From Gemmobacter aquaticus (lineage in GTDB: Bacteria > Pseudomonadota > Alphaproteobacteria > Rhodobacterales > Rhodobacteraceae), in assembly GCF_007859075.1 (NCBI RefSeq), contig NZ_VOAK01000011.1:682001-746000 (forward strand): a stretch of DNA of 64,000 bases, given 5' to 3'. Under the pieces are notes generated by a model. That model ran no database searches and was not told the DNA's origin. It saw nothing but the letters and a program-made list of their open reading frames with translations. Shown here in pieces: positions 9,503 to 22,836 of the stretch. The first letter of the stretch is position 1; each line of letters begins with the position of its first letter. Made by a program: the position numbers and the translations under genes.

Positions 9503-11683
9503 TTATTCGATCTTGCCGATGGTGCGGAAGATCGTCTCGCCCGTGCTGTCGTCGATGCCGTCATTGTCTGTGACGATCCAGCCATTTCCGGCGGCGTCGA
9601 TGGCAAAGCCCTCGACCTTGTCGGGCGCAAAGCCGTTCAGCACGCGAAGGTCGGGCAGCAGATCGCGAACCTGTTCCTTGGTCACCACCGGCAGCGCCTC
9701 ACCCAGTTTCGCGGGCTTCAGGTCGGCCAGCTTGATGCGGGTCAGGTTCTTGATCGCCGCCTTGTCTGCGATCTGGTTGTCACGCTCGATCAGATACATC
9801 CAGTCGCCGGCGATAGTCACCTCTGAAAGGCCGACCCAGGCGTCGCCCTCAGGCGTGTCGAGCGGATAGTGGACGGCCGACCAGGCCTCGGCCTCATCCT
9901 CGGCGCTGGTATCAAAGGCCAGAAGCTTGGCCATGCCCTTGGGGTCGTCCTTCCATTCGCGCTGGACGGCAAGCCACAGCGTCTTGTCCTGCAAGGCGAT
10001 CCCCTCAAAGCCGAAGCGGGTTTCACCCTTCAGCAGGTCGGCGGGCAGGGCGATTTCGCGGTCAATCGCGCCCGTCGCATCGACGTGGTAGATCGCATGC
10101 GGCACCAGCTTGTCGCTGCGCCCTTCCGAGGCCAGCCAGAACCCGCCATCGCCATCCAGCGCCACGCCTTCAAGATCAAGCTTCTGCGCCGCATCGCCAT
10201 TGCGCGTGACGGTCAGCGCGGCGGTGATCTTTGCGGGCGTCTGCGTCGCATCGATCGTGTAGATGGTCGGCGCCCCCGACAGAACCGAGTCGCTGACGGC
10301 GTAGAAGGTGCCCGCCTTGGCGGGATCCGCCGCAAGACCGGACAGTGCGGCCCAACCGATCAGCGGGTCGGTGCCGGCGCTGGTCAGCGTCGGATAGGCG
10401 GCCACCCCTTCGGCACGTTCAAAGAGCATGACATGGGCCGGGGCCAGACCGTCTTCGCGCAGATCCACCTCGTTCGCGGTTGCGATCAGATTGCGGGAGG
10501 GGATCGCCACCATCCCTTCGGGCGAGACACCCGAGGGCAGCATCTGCAAAAGCTTCGGCGCGGCGAGGTCCGTCAGGTCGTAGACGCCCACGATCGAGGC
10601 ACGTTCCGAGATCACGAACAGCAGGCGCTGGTCGCCAAAGGTGGCCACGTCAACCGTCTCGATCTCGGCGCCCTTCTTGTTGCGGTGGTCGGGGTAGTGG
10701 CCGATCGCGGCAATCTCACGCTCGAACCCGGCGCCGGATTCAAAGACCACGGTGCCGTCCTTCTTCCAGATCGTGAACCCACGCGAGCCGCCTTCATAGT
10801 CGCCCTCGTTGGCGGCTACGAAGTGGTCGGCGTCGATCCATTTGACGGCGTCAGGCTCGCGCAGAACGCCCTCTTTCGACTTGGTGAAGTCGAGCTTGCC
10901 GTCCTTCTTGGTGTCGATGCCCGAAAGATCGACCGCGCCTGCGCTGAAATGCGCGGCCACCTTGCCGTCGGCGCCAATCACCACGATGTGGTTGTTTTCC
11001 TGAAGTGTCACAACCACTTCGCCTGCGTCGTTGATGTCAACGAATTCGGGCTCTGGGTCATCTGCGCCGACCCCGGCAAGGCCGGTCATCTCGATCTTCT
11101 GCAGCCCGGCGCAATCAACGGCGCCGTCTTTCAGCGGCAGCTTGACCACAAAGCCCGCGGGCATCTGCGGGAGCGCGCCGTCGTTCACCTCTTCGTCGCG
11201 CTCGTTCTCGATGGCGATGGCGAGGAAGCTGTGGCCGGGGGCGAGGGCCACCGAGTCCGGCTGACCGCCCAGATCACATTCTGCGACAACGGCTTTGGTT
11301 GCCAGATCGACCGTCACCAGCTTGCCCGAAGGGTTGGTGAAGGATTCCGACGTGTTCACGCCGGCAAATGCCAGCCCGCCCAGAACCTTGGTCGTCGTGG
11401 GTTCACCGCCCATGTCGATCTGGCCAAGCGGCTTGGGCGCGCGGGCGTCGGTGATGTCGATCAGGCCGAGCACGCCTTTGGGGCTGTCCGAATAGATCAG
11501 CGTCATGCCGTCCTCCGTCGCCGCGATGATCTCGGCCGACGAGGGCTTGGCGGCATCCTCGGCATCGGCTGCGTTCAACGGCGTCGCGAAGGCAGAGATG
11601 CGGTTGAACACCATGTCAGCCTGGGCGGGCATGGCGACCGTCAAGGCGAGGAGCGAGGTCAGGCAAAGCGGGCGAAACATCAT
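9503..11683 (-). CDS. Exported esterase-like phytase-family / choice-of-anchor protein
   Basis: A 726-residue protein with an N-terminal signal peptide ([22 protein letters not shown]). The first half is a beta-propeller (choice-of-anchor I-like), with repeats such as [16 protein letters not shown] and [28 protein letters not shown], and an acidic [16 protein letters not shown] segment. The second half, from about residue 430, matches the esterase-like activity of phytase family ([61 protein letters not shown]). It is probably periplasmic or secreted and may hydrolyse phosphoesters, but no substrate is evident. AGAAGGA precedes the double ATG at 11683. It is divergent from tgt. Confidence 0.8.
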   Translation of the reverse strand: MMFRPLCLTSLLALTVAMPAQADMVFNRISAFATPLNAADAEDAAKPSSAEIIAATEDGMTLIYSDSPKGVLGLIDITDARAPKPLGQIDMGGEPTTTKVLGGLAFAGVNTSESFTNPSGKLVTVDLATKAVVAECDLGGQPDSVALAPGHSFLAIAIENERDEEVNDGALPQMPAGFVVKLPLKDGAVDCAGLQKIEMTGLAGVGADDPEPEFVDINDAGEVVVTLQENNHIVVIGADGKVAAHFSAGAVDLSGIDTKKDGKLDFTKSKEGVLREPDAVKWIDADHFVAANEGDYEGGSRGFTIWKKDGTVVFESGAGFEREIAAIGHYPDHRNKKGAEIETVDVATFGDQRLLFVISERASIVGVYDLTDLAAPKLLQMLPSGVSPEGMVAIPSRNLIATANEVDLREDGLAPAHVMLFERAEGVAAYPTLTSAGTDPLIGWAALSGLAADPAKAGTFYAVSDSVLSGAPTIYTIDATQTPAKITAALTVTRNGDAAQKLDLEGVALDGDGGFWLASEGRSDKLVPHAIYHVDATGAIDREIALPADLLKGETRFGFEGIALQDKTLWLAVQREWKDDPKGMAKLLAFDTSAEDEAEAWSAVHYPLDTPEGDAWVGLSEVTIAGDWMYLIERDNQIADKAAIKNLTRIKLADLKPAKLGEALPVVTKEQVRDLLPDLRVLNGFAPDKVEGFAIDAAGNGWIVTDNDGIDDSTGETIFRTIGKIE

Positions 11684-11851
11684 GTCGCGATCCTTCTGAT
11701 GTGATTGCGGCAGGGATGGCGGCAATCCGTGACGGCAGTGCAACGCGCCTGCGACACTTTCATGAAACACCTGAGCGGATCCGGCACCCTTGCACGGCGT
11801 GGCAATTCCGCGGCCTTTGTCCTATCTAGGCCGCCTGAAAGGTGGTGCGGC

Positions 11852-12982
11852 ATGGTGGAAAGATTCGGGTTTCAGGTAAACGCAACCGATGGGCGCGCGC
11901 GTACCGGCATCATCAGCACGCCGCGCGGCGAGATCCGCACCCCGGCCTTCATGCCGGTGGGCACGGCCGCGACCGTCAAGGCGATGATGCCGGAATCGGT
12001 GCGCGCCACCGGCGCCGACATTCTGCTCGGCAACACCTACCACCTGATGCTGCGACCGGGCGCCGAACGCATCGCGCGCCTTGGGGGGCTGCATCGCTTC
12101 ATGAACTGGGATCGCCCGATCCTGACCGACTCGGGCGGGTTTCAGGTTATGAGCCTTGCCGCCCTGCGCAAGCTGACCGAAGAGGGTGTGCGCTTTGCCA
12201 GCCATATCGACGGCAGCAAGCATATGCTGAGCCCCGAACGCAGCATGGAGATCCAGAAGCTGCTCGGGTCTGACATCGTCATGTGCTTTGACGAATGCCC
12301 CGCACTGCCCGCAACCGAGGATCAGGTCGCAAAGTCCATGCGCCTGTCGATGCGTTGGGCACAGCGGTCGCGCGATGCCTTCGGTGACCGTCCGGGACAC
12401 GCGCTCTTTGGGATCATGCAGGGCGGCGTCACGCGCGAGCTGCGCGAGGAATCCGCGACGGCTTTGAAAAGCATCGGTTTTGACGGATATGCCGTCGGCG
12501 GCCTTGCGGTGGGCGAGGGGCAAGAGGCGATGTTCGGCGTGCTGGACTATGCCCCCGGTTTCCTGCCCGAGGACAAGCCGCGGTACCTTATGGGGGTCGG
12601 CAAGCCCGATGACATCGTCGGCGCGGTGGAACGTGGCATTGACATGATGGACTGCGTGTTGCCCTCCCGCTCGGGGCGCACCGCACAGGCCTGGACGCGG
12701 CGCGGTCAGGTGAACCTGAAGAATGCTCGCCATCAGGACGATCCGCGCCCGTTGGACGAGAACTGCACCTGCCCGGCATGCCGGAACTACAGCCGTGCTT
12801 ATCTGCACCATGTTGTGCGTGCGCAAGAGATCATCGCATCCATGCTGCTGACCTGGCACAATCTGCACTACTATCAAGAATTGATGCAGGGCCTGCGGGG
12901 GGCCATCGCCGAGGGGCGGCTTTCGGCCTTTGTCGCAGGCTTTCACGCCGCGCGCGCCGAAGGGGACATAGAGCCCCTCTGA
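11852..12982 (+). CDS. tgt: tRNA-guanine transglycosylase
   Basis: A 376-residue queuine/preQ1 tRNA-ribosyltransferase. Motifs are DSGGFQVMS (Asp93, general acid/base), the nucleophile Asp in [16 protein letters not shown] (about 268), GGLAVGEG, and the zinc site [16 protein letters not shown] near residue 310. It swaps G34 for preQ1 in tRNAs with GUN anticodons. The ATG at 11852 follows AAGGTGG; upstream in-frame residues are unrelated to Tgt. No other queuosine gene is nearby. Confidence 0.95.
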   Translation: MVERFGFQVNATDGRARTGIISTPRGEIRTPAFMPVGTAATVKAMMPESVRATGADILLGNTYHLMLRPGAERIARLGGLHRFMNWDRPILTDSGGFQVMSLAALRKLTEEGVRFASHIDGSKHMLSPERSMEIQKLLGSDIVMCFDECPALPATEDQVAKSMRLSMRWAQRSRDAFGDRPGHALFGIMQGGVTRELREESATALKSIGFDGYAVGGLAVGEGQEAMFGVLDYAPGFLPEDKPRYLMGVGKPDDIVGAVERGIDMMDCVLPSRSGRTAQAWTRRGQVNLKNARHQDDPRPLDENCTCPACRNYSRAYLHHVVRAQEIIASMLLTWHNLHYYQELMQGLRGAIAEGRLSAFVAGFHAARAEGDIEPL

Positions 12983-13128
12983 CACGCTCCGTGCGCGGGC
13001 TGCGCCTGCAATATGAAGCAAGGCGCAGTTGACAGTAACATGACAGGCCCCCAGATATGGAGCCGAGACGGGGAAGACCGGGCTGCCGATGGTCGGGGCC
13101 GGCGCTTCCGCCAGACGAGGAAATGCGC

Positions 13129-15534
<2,406 letters not shown>

Positions 15535-15558
15535 TTTGCGGCACGTCGCTGACTTTTG

Positions 15559-15584
15559 AAAGGGCGCGGGAAACCGCGCCCTTT
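15559..15584 (+). terminator. Intrinsic terminator after lon
   Basis: An 11-bp stem (AAAGGGCGCGG / CCGCGCCCTTT) with a GAAA tetraloop, followed by ATT, 24 bp after the lon stop. Confidence 0.85.
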
Positions 15585-15663
15585 ATTCATGTGGTCAACG
15601 CAGGATTGCAGTTCCGGGGCGAGCATCTATTGTCGCAGCCAAAAGACAGATGCAGGAGTGAAC

Positions 15664-16020
15664 ATGGCCACCAAGGTTTCCGATGCCGTTCCGGCGGTAA
15701 AGAAGAAGCGCCCCGCCGGATCCGCACCCTCCGGTGCGGGCGAGGCGTTGAAGCTGAAGGCGCTGGTCGATCAGGTCACCGCCACCACCGGTGGCAAGAA
15801 AAAGGACATGCGCGCGGCCGTTTCGGCCACGCTTCAGGCACTTGGCGAGGCGCTGTCGGCGGGGCAGGAGCTGAACCTTCCGCCGCTGGGCAAGGCCAAG
15901 GTCAGCCGCAAGATCGACACCGCCAAGGGGGGTGTTCTGATTGTCCGTCTGCGTCGAAACGCGGGCGATGCCGACGACGAAAAAGATGTGTCGGAGGGGG
16001 TTGCAGCGGCTGGGGAGTGA
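15664..16020 (+). CDS. HU-family DNA-binding protein
   Basis: A 118-residue HU/IHF-like protein. The core LKLKALVDQVTATTGGKKKDMRAAVSATLQALGEALSAGQELNLPPLGKAKVSRK follows the HU alpha-helical and beta-arm order, but a basic Lys/Pro-rich extension (residues 1-28, AVKKKRPAG) precedes it and an acidic tail follows. It is longer than canonical HU (about 90 residues) and the DNA-binding arm is short. AGGAGTGAAC sets the ATG. Probably a minor nucleoid protein; it is separated from lon by a terminator. Confidence 0.85.
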   Translation: MATKVSDAVPAVKKKRPAGSAPSGAGEALKLKALVDQVTATTGGKKKDMRAAVSATLQALGEALSAGQELNLPPLGKAKVSRKIDTAKGGVLIVRLRRNAGDADDEKDVSEGVAAAGE

Positions 16021-16039
16021 GGTTAAACACCCCCGCATC

Positions 16040-16114
16040 GGGCGATTAGCTCAGCGGTAGAGCGCTTCGTTCACATCGAAGATGTCAGCGGTTCAAATCC
16101 GTTATCGCCCACCA
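16040..16114 (+). tRNA. tRNA-Val (anticodon CAC)
   Basis: A cloverleaf with acceptor GGGCGAT/ATCGCCC, D-arm TAGCTCAGCGGTAGAGC, anticodon stem CTTCG/CGAAG with loop TTCACAT (anticodon CAC), T-arm AGCGGTTCAAATCCGTT, and an encoded 3' CCA. Confidence 0.95.
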
Positions 16115-16125
16115 TCCATACGTTG

Positions 16126-16153
16126 AAACGCCTCGGAACTTTCCGGGGCGTTT
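16126..16153 (+). terminator. Terminator after tRNA-Val
   Basis: An 11-bp stem (AAACGCCTCGG / CCGGGGCGTTT, one G-T pair) with a 6-nt loop 11 bp past the tRNA CCA, followed by CGCGTTTTG. Confidence 0.75.
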
Positions 16154-16248
16154 CGCGTTTTGGGCCGTCCCTGCGGCACCTGTCCTGTTTTCTTCGTGGC
16201 GCAAAGCGGGTATTGCCCTGCGCACGGGGAAGTTGGAGACCCGCGCCG

Positions 16249-17697
16249 ATGACGACAATCCGCCTGCACAATACAAAATCACGCCAGCTGGAAGAGCTGC
16301 GGCCCGTAACGCCCGGCAACGTTCGCATGTATGTCTGCGGCCCGACTGTCTATGACCGCGCCCATATCGGCAACGCGCGCCCTGTGGTGGTGTTCGACAC
16401 GCTGTTCCGCCTGCTGCGCCATGTCTATGGCGAGAAGCATGTGACCTATGTGCGCAACTTCACCGACGTTGACGACAAGATCAACGCCGCCGCCTTGGCG
16501 CGAAAAGATGCTGGAGAGCCCGGAACGCTGGAAGAAATGATCCGGCAGCGTACCGATGAAACCATCGGCTGGTATCACGCCGACATGGACGCCCTTGGCG
16601 CCCTGCGCCCGCAGTCAGGCCCCAATCCGAATATGAACTGCGAGCCGCGCGCGACCGAATACATCCCGCAGATGATCGCCATGATCGAGGCGCTGATCGC
16701 CCGTGGCCACGCCTATGCCGCCGAGGGTCATGTGCTGTTCGATGTGCGCAGCTTTCCGGCCTACGGTGCGCTTTCGGGCCGGTCGGTCGATGACATGATC
16801 GCAGGCGCGCGGGTTGAGGTTGCGCCCTACAAGCGCGACCCGATGGATTTCGTGCTGTGGAAACCTTCGACCGACGATCTGCCGGGCTGGGACAGCCCCT
16901 GGGGTCGTGGGCGGCCCGGCTGGCACATCGAATGCTCGGCCATGTCGAAATCCCTTTTGGGAGAGATCTTCGACATCCACGGCGGCGGCATCGACCTGCA
17001 GTTCCCGCACCATGAAAACGAGATCGCCCAAAGCTGCTGCGCCAATGAATCTGGCCGCTTTGCCAATATCTGGATGCACAACGAGATGCTTCAGGTCGAG
17101 GGCAAGAAGATGTCCAAGAGCCTGGGCAACTTCTTTACGGTCCGCGACCTGCTGGATCAGGGCGTGCCGGGCGAGGTGATCCGGTTTGTCTACATGATGA
17201 CGCATTACTCAAAGCCGATGGACTGGACTGCGGAAAAAAGAGTGACCGCTGAGGTGAAGATAAGGGACTATGTCGCCTTGGCTGATCTGTACTGCGACTT
17301 CGCGGCGGCGCGCCTGCGGCGACCCGACGAAGCGATTGTCGAGGCCTTGGCAGACAACCTGAACACGCACGCAGCGTTGGTCATCATCGACCGGATGGCG
17401 GGCCAATCCGATCTCGTGACAGATATGGCTGTTGGTCTGGATTTTCTGGGTATCCTCGGTCTGGATAAGCTTGAGGCAAAGGTGAATGCGCGTCGTGCTA
17501 CAGTTGCGTCGCTTGGCACATTCGCTGACCGGCTTGCAGCGCTGCGTGAGGAGGCGATGAAGACAAAGGACTTTGGCCCAGTCGATGCGCTCAAGTCGAA
17601 GCTTCAATCCGCTGGTGTGCAGGTGCAGATGTCCAAGTCTGGTATCGAGTTGCTGCCTGGGCCGAACTTTGACATCGATACGTTGAAAGAGATCTGA
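16249..17697 (+). CDS. cysS: Cysteine--tRNA ligase
   Basis: A 482-residue class I aminoacyl-tRNA synthetase. It has the CGPTVYD zinc-site cysteine at about residue 25, the HIGN (HIGH-type) motif in [32 protein letters not shown] and the KMSKS loop ([10 protein letters not shown]). It charges tRNA-Cys. The ATG at 16249 follows GGAGAC; the 42 upstream in-frame codons are not family-like. The stop overlaps the start of the cysteine desulfurase gene (TGATG), so charging and sulfur mobilisation from cysteine are co-expressed. Confidence 0.96.
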   Translation: MTTIRLHNTKSRQLEELRPVTPGNVRMYVCGPTVYDRAHIGNARPVVVFDTLFRLLRHVYGEKHVTYVRNFTDVDDKINAAALARKDAGEPGTLEEMIRQRTDETIGWYHADMDALGALRPQSGPNPNMNCEPRATEYIPQMIAMIEALIARGHAYAAEGHVLFDVRSFPAYGALSGRSVDDMIAGARVEVAPYKRDPMDFVLWKPSTDDLPGWDSPWGRGRPGWHIECSAMSKSLLGEIFDIHGGGIDLQFPHHENEIAQSCCANESGRFANIWMHNEMLQVEGKKMSKSLGNFFTVRDLLDQGVPGEVIRFVYMMTHYSKPMDWTAEKRVTAEVKIRDYVALADLYCDFAAARLRRPDEAIVEALADNLNTHAALVIIDRMAGQSDLVTDMAVGLDFLGILGLDKLEAKVNARRATVASLGTFADRLAALREEAMKTKDFGPVDALKSKLQSAGVQVQMSKSGIELLPGPNFDIDTLKEI

Positions 17698-18740
17698 TGG
17701 CCCCGCGCGTCTATCTCGACTGGAACGCGACCACGCCCCTGCGGGCAGAGGCGCGGGCGGCGATGATTGCGGCGATGGATGTCGTGGGCAATCCGTCCTC
17801 GGTTCATGCCGAGGGGCGCGCGGCCAAGTCATTAATGGAAAAGGCGCGCGGTCAGATCGCGGCGGCGCTTGGCGCGGATGGGGCGGATATCGTGTTCACC
17901 TCGGGCGCGACCGAAGCCGCCGCGCTGGCCTGCGCGGGTCGCACCCTGCATTGCGCCGACATCGAACATGAGGCAGTCAGCGCGTGGTGCGTTCCGGATC
18001 TTGGCGTCGATGCGGCGGGGCAGGTGGAGGTCGTAGAGCCCGCGCAATCGGCACTGCAACTGGCGAACTCGGAAACCGGGATCGTGCAGACCCTGCCCGA
18101 AGGGCTGGCGGTTTCGGACCTGACGCAGGCTTTTGGCAAGCTGCCCCTGGCCTTCAACTGGATGGGCTGCGACATGGGGCTTGTCTCGGCGCACAAGCTG
18201 GGCGGGCCAAAGGGCGCGGGCGCGCTGATCCTGCGGCGGGGCCTTGATGTCGCGGCGCAATTGAAGGGCGGCGGGCAAGAGATGGGCCGCCGCGCGGGGA
18301 CCGAAAACCTGATCGGCATCGCGGGCTTCGCCGCCGCCGCAGAGGCTGCCGCGCGCGACCTCGCCGATGGCGTCTGGGAACGGGTATCTGGAATTAGAAA
18401 TATTCTAGAGTCAGCATTGTCAGCCGAAGCAAACGAGACTATTTCTGTCGGGAAAGGTGGCGCGCGGCTACCCAACACCATTTGCCTTGTGACCCCAGGA
18501 TGGAAGGGGGAGACGCAGGTGATGCAGATGGATCTGGCGGGGTTCGCGGTCTCTGCGGGCTCGGCCTGTTCGTCAGGCAAGGTGCGGGCAAGCCGGGTTT
18601 TGCGCGCCATGGGCTTTGATGAGGGTGCAGCCGCATCTGCGCTGCGGATCTCGCTCGGGCCCGAGACGACCGAAGAGCAGGTGCTGCGCTTTGCCGACGC
18701 CTGGACCGCACAGTTGAGAAGGGCCCGCGCACGGGCATGA
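17697..18740 (+). CDS. Cysteine desulfurase, NifS/IscS-type class V aminotransferase
   Basis: A 347-residue PLP enzyme. The N-terminal VYLDWNATTPLRAEA, the PLP lysine in SAHKLGGPKGAGAL (about 163) and the catalytic cysteine loop SAGSACSSGK (about 282-291) are all present. The long flexible loop (SACSSG) is of the group I (IscS/NifS) type, unlike the SufS downstream. It would remove sulfur from cysteine for Fe-S assembly. It starts within the cysS stop and ends 6 bp before sufB, so it heads the Suf gene run. Confidence 0.92.
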   Translation: MAPRVYLDWNATTPLRAEARAAMIAAMDVVGNPSSVHAEGRAAKSLMEKARGQIAAALGADGADIVFTSGATEAAALACAGRTLHCADIEHEAVSAWCVPDLGVDAAGQVEVVEPAQSALQLANSETGIVQTLPEGLAVSDLTQAFGKLPLAFNWMGCDMGLVSAHKLGGPKGAGALILRRGLDVAAQLKGGGQEMGRRAGTENLIGIAGFAAAAEAAARDLADGVWERVSGIRNILESALSAEANETISVGKGGARLPNTICLVTPGWKGETQVMQMDLAGFAVSAGSACSSGKVRASRVLRAMGFDEGAAASALRISLGPETTEEQVLRFADAWTAQLRRARARA

Positions 18741-18746
18741 GGAAGG

Positions 18747-20276
18747 ATGGGAAACGTGGTTGAACTGGATGTCGAAGACCAGATCGAGGTACGCGAGGGC
18801 GTTGACCGCGAGACCATCGAAACCGTGCAGGCCATGGCCGGCAAGTACAAGCACGGCTGGGAAACCGAGATCGAGACTGAATACGCGCCCAAAGGGCTGA
18901 ACGAGGATATCGTTCGCCTGATCTCTGACAAGAACGGCGAGCCGGAATGGATGCTTGAGTGGCGGCTCGCCGCATACCGCCGCTGGCTGACGATGGAAGA
19001 GCCTCGCTGGGCGATGCTGAACTATCCTGAAATCGACTATCAGGACCAGTATTACTACGCCAAGCCCAAGAGTATGGGCGCCAAACCAAAGTCGCTGGAT
19101 GAGGTCGATCCGAAGCTTCTGGCGACCTATGAAAAGCTTGGGATTCCTCTGAAAGAACAGATGCTTCTGGCCGGAGTTGAAGGTGCGGATGAGCCGCGCA
19201 AGGTGGCGGTGGACGCGGTCTTTGACAGCGTTTCAGTCGGCACGACCTTCAAGGAAGAGCTCAAGAAGGCGGGCGTGATCTTCTGCGCAATCTCTGAGGC
19301 GATCCGCGAGTATCCGGAGCTTGTGAAGAAATACCTGGGCTCTGTCGTGCCGCAGTCGGACAACTTCTTCGCCACGCTTAACAGCGCCGTCTTCTCGGAT
19401 GGCTCTTTCGTCTACATCCCCGAGGGCGTGCGCTGCCCGATGGAGCTGTCGACCTATTTCCGCATCAATGCCGAGAATACCGGGCAGTTTGAACGCACGC
19501 TGATCGTGGCCGAGAAGGGCTCTTACGTCAGCTATCTGGAAGGCTGCACCGCGCCCAAGCGCGACACCCACCAACTGCACGCGGCCGTGGTGGAAATCGT
19601 CATTCTGGAAGACGCCGAGGTGAAGTACTCGACCGTCCAGAACTGGTATCCGGGCGACGAGGAAGGCAAGGGCGGCATCTACAACTTTGTGACCAAGCGC
19701 GCCGATTGCCGTGGCGCGCGGTCCAAGGTGATGTGGACGCAGGTGGAAACCGGCTCGGCGATCACGTGGAAGTACCCGTCGTGCATTCTGCGTGGCGACG
19801 ATTCGCAGGGCGAGTTCTATTCGATCGCCATCGCGAACAACGCCCAGCAGGCCGATACCGGCACCAAGATGATCCATCTGGGCAAGAACACCAAGTCGCG
19901 CATCGTCTCCAAGGGGATCAGCGCAGGGCGGGCGCAGAATACCTACCGCGGCCTTGTGACCATGCACCCCAAGGCCACGAACAGCCGCAACTACACCCAA
20001 TGCGACAGCTTGCTGATTGGCGACAAATGCGGGGCGCATACGGTGCCCTACATCGAGGTCAAGAACAACTCGAGCCGGGTGGAGCATGAGGCCACAACCT
20101 CCAAGGTCGATGACGATCAGCTCTTCTATTGCCGCTCGCGCGGGATGGACGAGGAAGAGGCCGTGGCGCTGGTGGTGAATGGCTTCTGCAAGGAAGTGCT
20201 GCAAGCCCTGCCGATGGAGTTCGCCATGGAGGCACAAAGCCTTGTCGCGATCAGCCTTGAAGGCTCGGTCGGCTGA
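18747..20276 (+). CDS. sufB: Fe-S cluster assembly scaffold SufB
   Basis: A 509-residue SufB. Motifs include [73 protein letters not shown] and the C-terminal beta-helix end. SufBC2D builds Fe-S clusters. The start is uncertain: the ATG at 18747 sits right after AGGAAGG, and a GTG three codons on (18756) would be better spaced. No IscR/RirA-type repressor gene precedes the operon in this window. Confidence 0.95.
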   Translation: MGNVVELDVEDQIEVREGVDRETIETVQAMAGKYKHGWETEIETEYAPKGLNEDIVRLISDKNGEPEWMLEWRLAAYRRWLTMEEPRWAMLNYPEIDYQDQYYYAKPKSMGAKPKSLDEVDPKLLATYEKLGIPLKEQMLLAGVEGADEPRKVAVDAVFDSVSVGTTFKEELKKAGVIFCAISEAIREYPELVKKYLGSVVPQSDNFFATLNSAVFSDGSFVYIPEGVRCPMELSTYFRINAENTGQFERTLIVAEKGSYVSYLEGCTAPKRDTHQLHAAVVEIVILEDAEVKYSTVQNWYPGDEEGKGGIYNFVTKRADCRGARSKVMWTQVETGSAITWKYPSCILRGDDSQGEFYSIAIANNAQQADTGTKMIHLGKNTKSRIVSKGISAGRAQNTYRGLVTMHPKATNSRNYTQCDSLLIGDKCGAHTVPYIEVKNNSSRVEHEATTSKVDDDQLFYCRSRGMDEEEAVALVVNGFCKEVLQALPMEFAMEAQSLVAISLEGSVG

Positions 20277-20318
20277 GATTCATGCCCTATGCGGGCAAAG
20301 GGTATGAAGGAAAGAAAA

Positions 20319-21073
<755 letters not shown>

Positions 21074-21074
<1 letters not shown>

Positions 21075-22351
21075 TGGCGGTTCTGCAGGCAAAACTCGAC
21101 GCGGCCGAGGCCCGGCTTGCGGCGCTGGACGTGGCCCATGCCGGTTGGTCTGCGGCTGCACGCAAGGACGCGGCGACGCGTCTGCGGGCGATGGGTCTGC
21201 CGGTCAAGCGAGATGAATACTGGCGCTACACTGACCCCACGTCGCTGACCGTGGCGGCGCCGGTTACGGCCGCGCTTTTTGACGCAGGCGATGAGGCGCC
21301 GCTTTTCAACGGCATCGACCGGGTGCGGCTCGTCTTTGTCGATGGTGTTTTCGACCCGACGCAGTCCGATGATCCGACAACCGCGGGCGTTGAGCTTTTG
21401 AGCGCCAGCACCGCCGACATCCACTGGGCGCAGGGCCTTTATGGTGTGCTGGAGGCGCGCGGGCAGACCCCGGTCGCCCGGCCGCTCGCCGCGCTGAACA
21501 CCGCTGCGGCAACCGAGGGCGTTCTGATCCGCGTGACCGGAAAGGCCGACAAGCCGATCAACCTGATTTATCTACATAAATCAGAACATTCCGATGCGAT
21601 CCTTCATCATGTTGTGAAGCTGGAAGAGGGCGCGGAGCTCACCCTTCTTGAGAACGGCCCCGGTGCCGCGCGCTTCAACAAGGTGCTGGAGGTTGACGTC
21701 GCCGATGGCGCGCGCTTCCACCATATTCGCGCGCAAGGCCGCGATCATGAACGCCGTGCCGCGACGCATATCTTTGCCCGACTTGGCGCCAAGTCGCTGT
21801 TCAAAAGCTTTACGCTGACCGCCAATGGCGTCTTGACCCGCAACGAGGCAGTGCTCGAACTGACTGGCGACGATGCTGTGGCACATGTGGCAGGGGCGGC
21901 AGTCGGCGATGGCAACTTCCATCACGATGACACGGTCTTTGTGACCCATGCGGCAGAGCGGTGTGAAAGCCGTCAGGTCTTCAAGAAAGTGCTGAAGAAT
22001 GGCGCGGTCGGCGTGTTCCAGGGCAAGATCCTCGTCAAGCCCGGCGCGCAAAAGACAGACGGCTACCAGATCAGCCAAAGCCTTCTGCTGGATGAGGATT
22101 CGCAGTTTCTGGCGAAGCCCGAGTTGGAGATCTATGCAGACGACGTGAAATGCTCTCACGGCTCGACCTCGGGTGCGATTGACGAGACCGCGCTCTATTA
22201 CCTGCGTTCGCGTGGCGTGCCGCTGCGTCAGGCGCAGTCGCTGCTTGTTCTCGCCTTCCTGGCCGAAGCGATAAGCGAGATTGAGGACGAGGCGATCGCC
22301 GAGGACATCCGCGCGCGGCTTGAGGGCTGGCTTGCCCGGCACGATCGGTAA
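21074..22351 (+). CDS. sufD: Fe-S assembly protein SufD
   Basis: A 425-residue SufD. The N-terminal helical region (MGLPVKRDEYWRYTDPTSL) is followed by the beta-helix core with FQGKILVKPGAQKTDGYQISQSLLL, KPELEIYADDVKCSHGSTSGAIDE and YYLRSRGVPLRQAQSLLVLAF. It pairs with SufB and SufC. The ATG at 21074 overlaps the sufC stop; the next gene starts inside its TAA. Confidence 0.95.
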
Positions 22352-22836
22352 TGGCCGTCACCTCGGATATCGTTGAAAGCTGGAAAAGACCCCGCGCGGT
22401 GTTCAGACGGCACCTTGCGCGGGGCCGATCCGAGGCATTTGCCTTCAGCCTGCTCTTCGTCTTTCTGCTGATCGCGCTGATCGCCCAATATCCGATGGCG
22501 GCGCGAAAGGCGTATGAGATGCCCGAGGCGCCGATTTCGGCGCAGATGTTCGCGATCGGGTTGGGGTTGCTCGCGACAATTCCGTTCTTCTATGGGCTGG
22601 CCTCGCTGTCACGTCTTGTGTCCCGCCTGTTGGGCGGCAAGGGCGACTGGTACGGTGCACGGATGGCGCTCTTCTGGGCGCTGGTGACGATCACGCCGCT
22701 GGTTTTGCTGACGGGCCTTGTGGCCGGGATGATCGGGCCGGGAACGCAGCTGCGCTTGACCGGGGCAGTGACCTTCCTTGGTTTTCTGGTGCAATGGCTG
22801 ACGGCATTGCGCCTGTCCGAGACAGGAGATTTCTGA
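22351..22836 (+). CDS. YIP1-family membrane protein inside the suf operon
   Basis: A 161-residue protein with four or five predicted membrane helices (FAFSLLFVFLLIALIAQY; MFAIGLGLLATIPFFYGLAS; FWALVTITPLVLLTGLVAGMI; LTGAVTFLGFLVQWLTAL), matching the YIP1 type. It starts in the sufD stop (TAATG) and ends in the sufS start (TGATG), so it is strictly co-translated with Suf genes. No known Suf step needs a membrane protein; the role is unknown. Confidence 0.75.
   Translation: MAVTSDIVESWKRPRAVFRRHLARGRSEAFAFSLLFVFLLIALIAQYPMAARKAYEMPEAPISAQMFAIGLGLLATIPFFYGLASLSRLVSRLLGGKGDWYGARMALFWALVTITPLVLLTGLVAGMIGPGTQLRLTGAVTFLGFLVQWLTALRLSETGDF

Noticed and set aside
9869-11704. A 611-codon open frame opposite the exported phytase-family gene
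   Set aside because: It is the antisense of a clear gene, has the His/Arg/Gly-rich look of a shadow frame and no domain motif.
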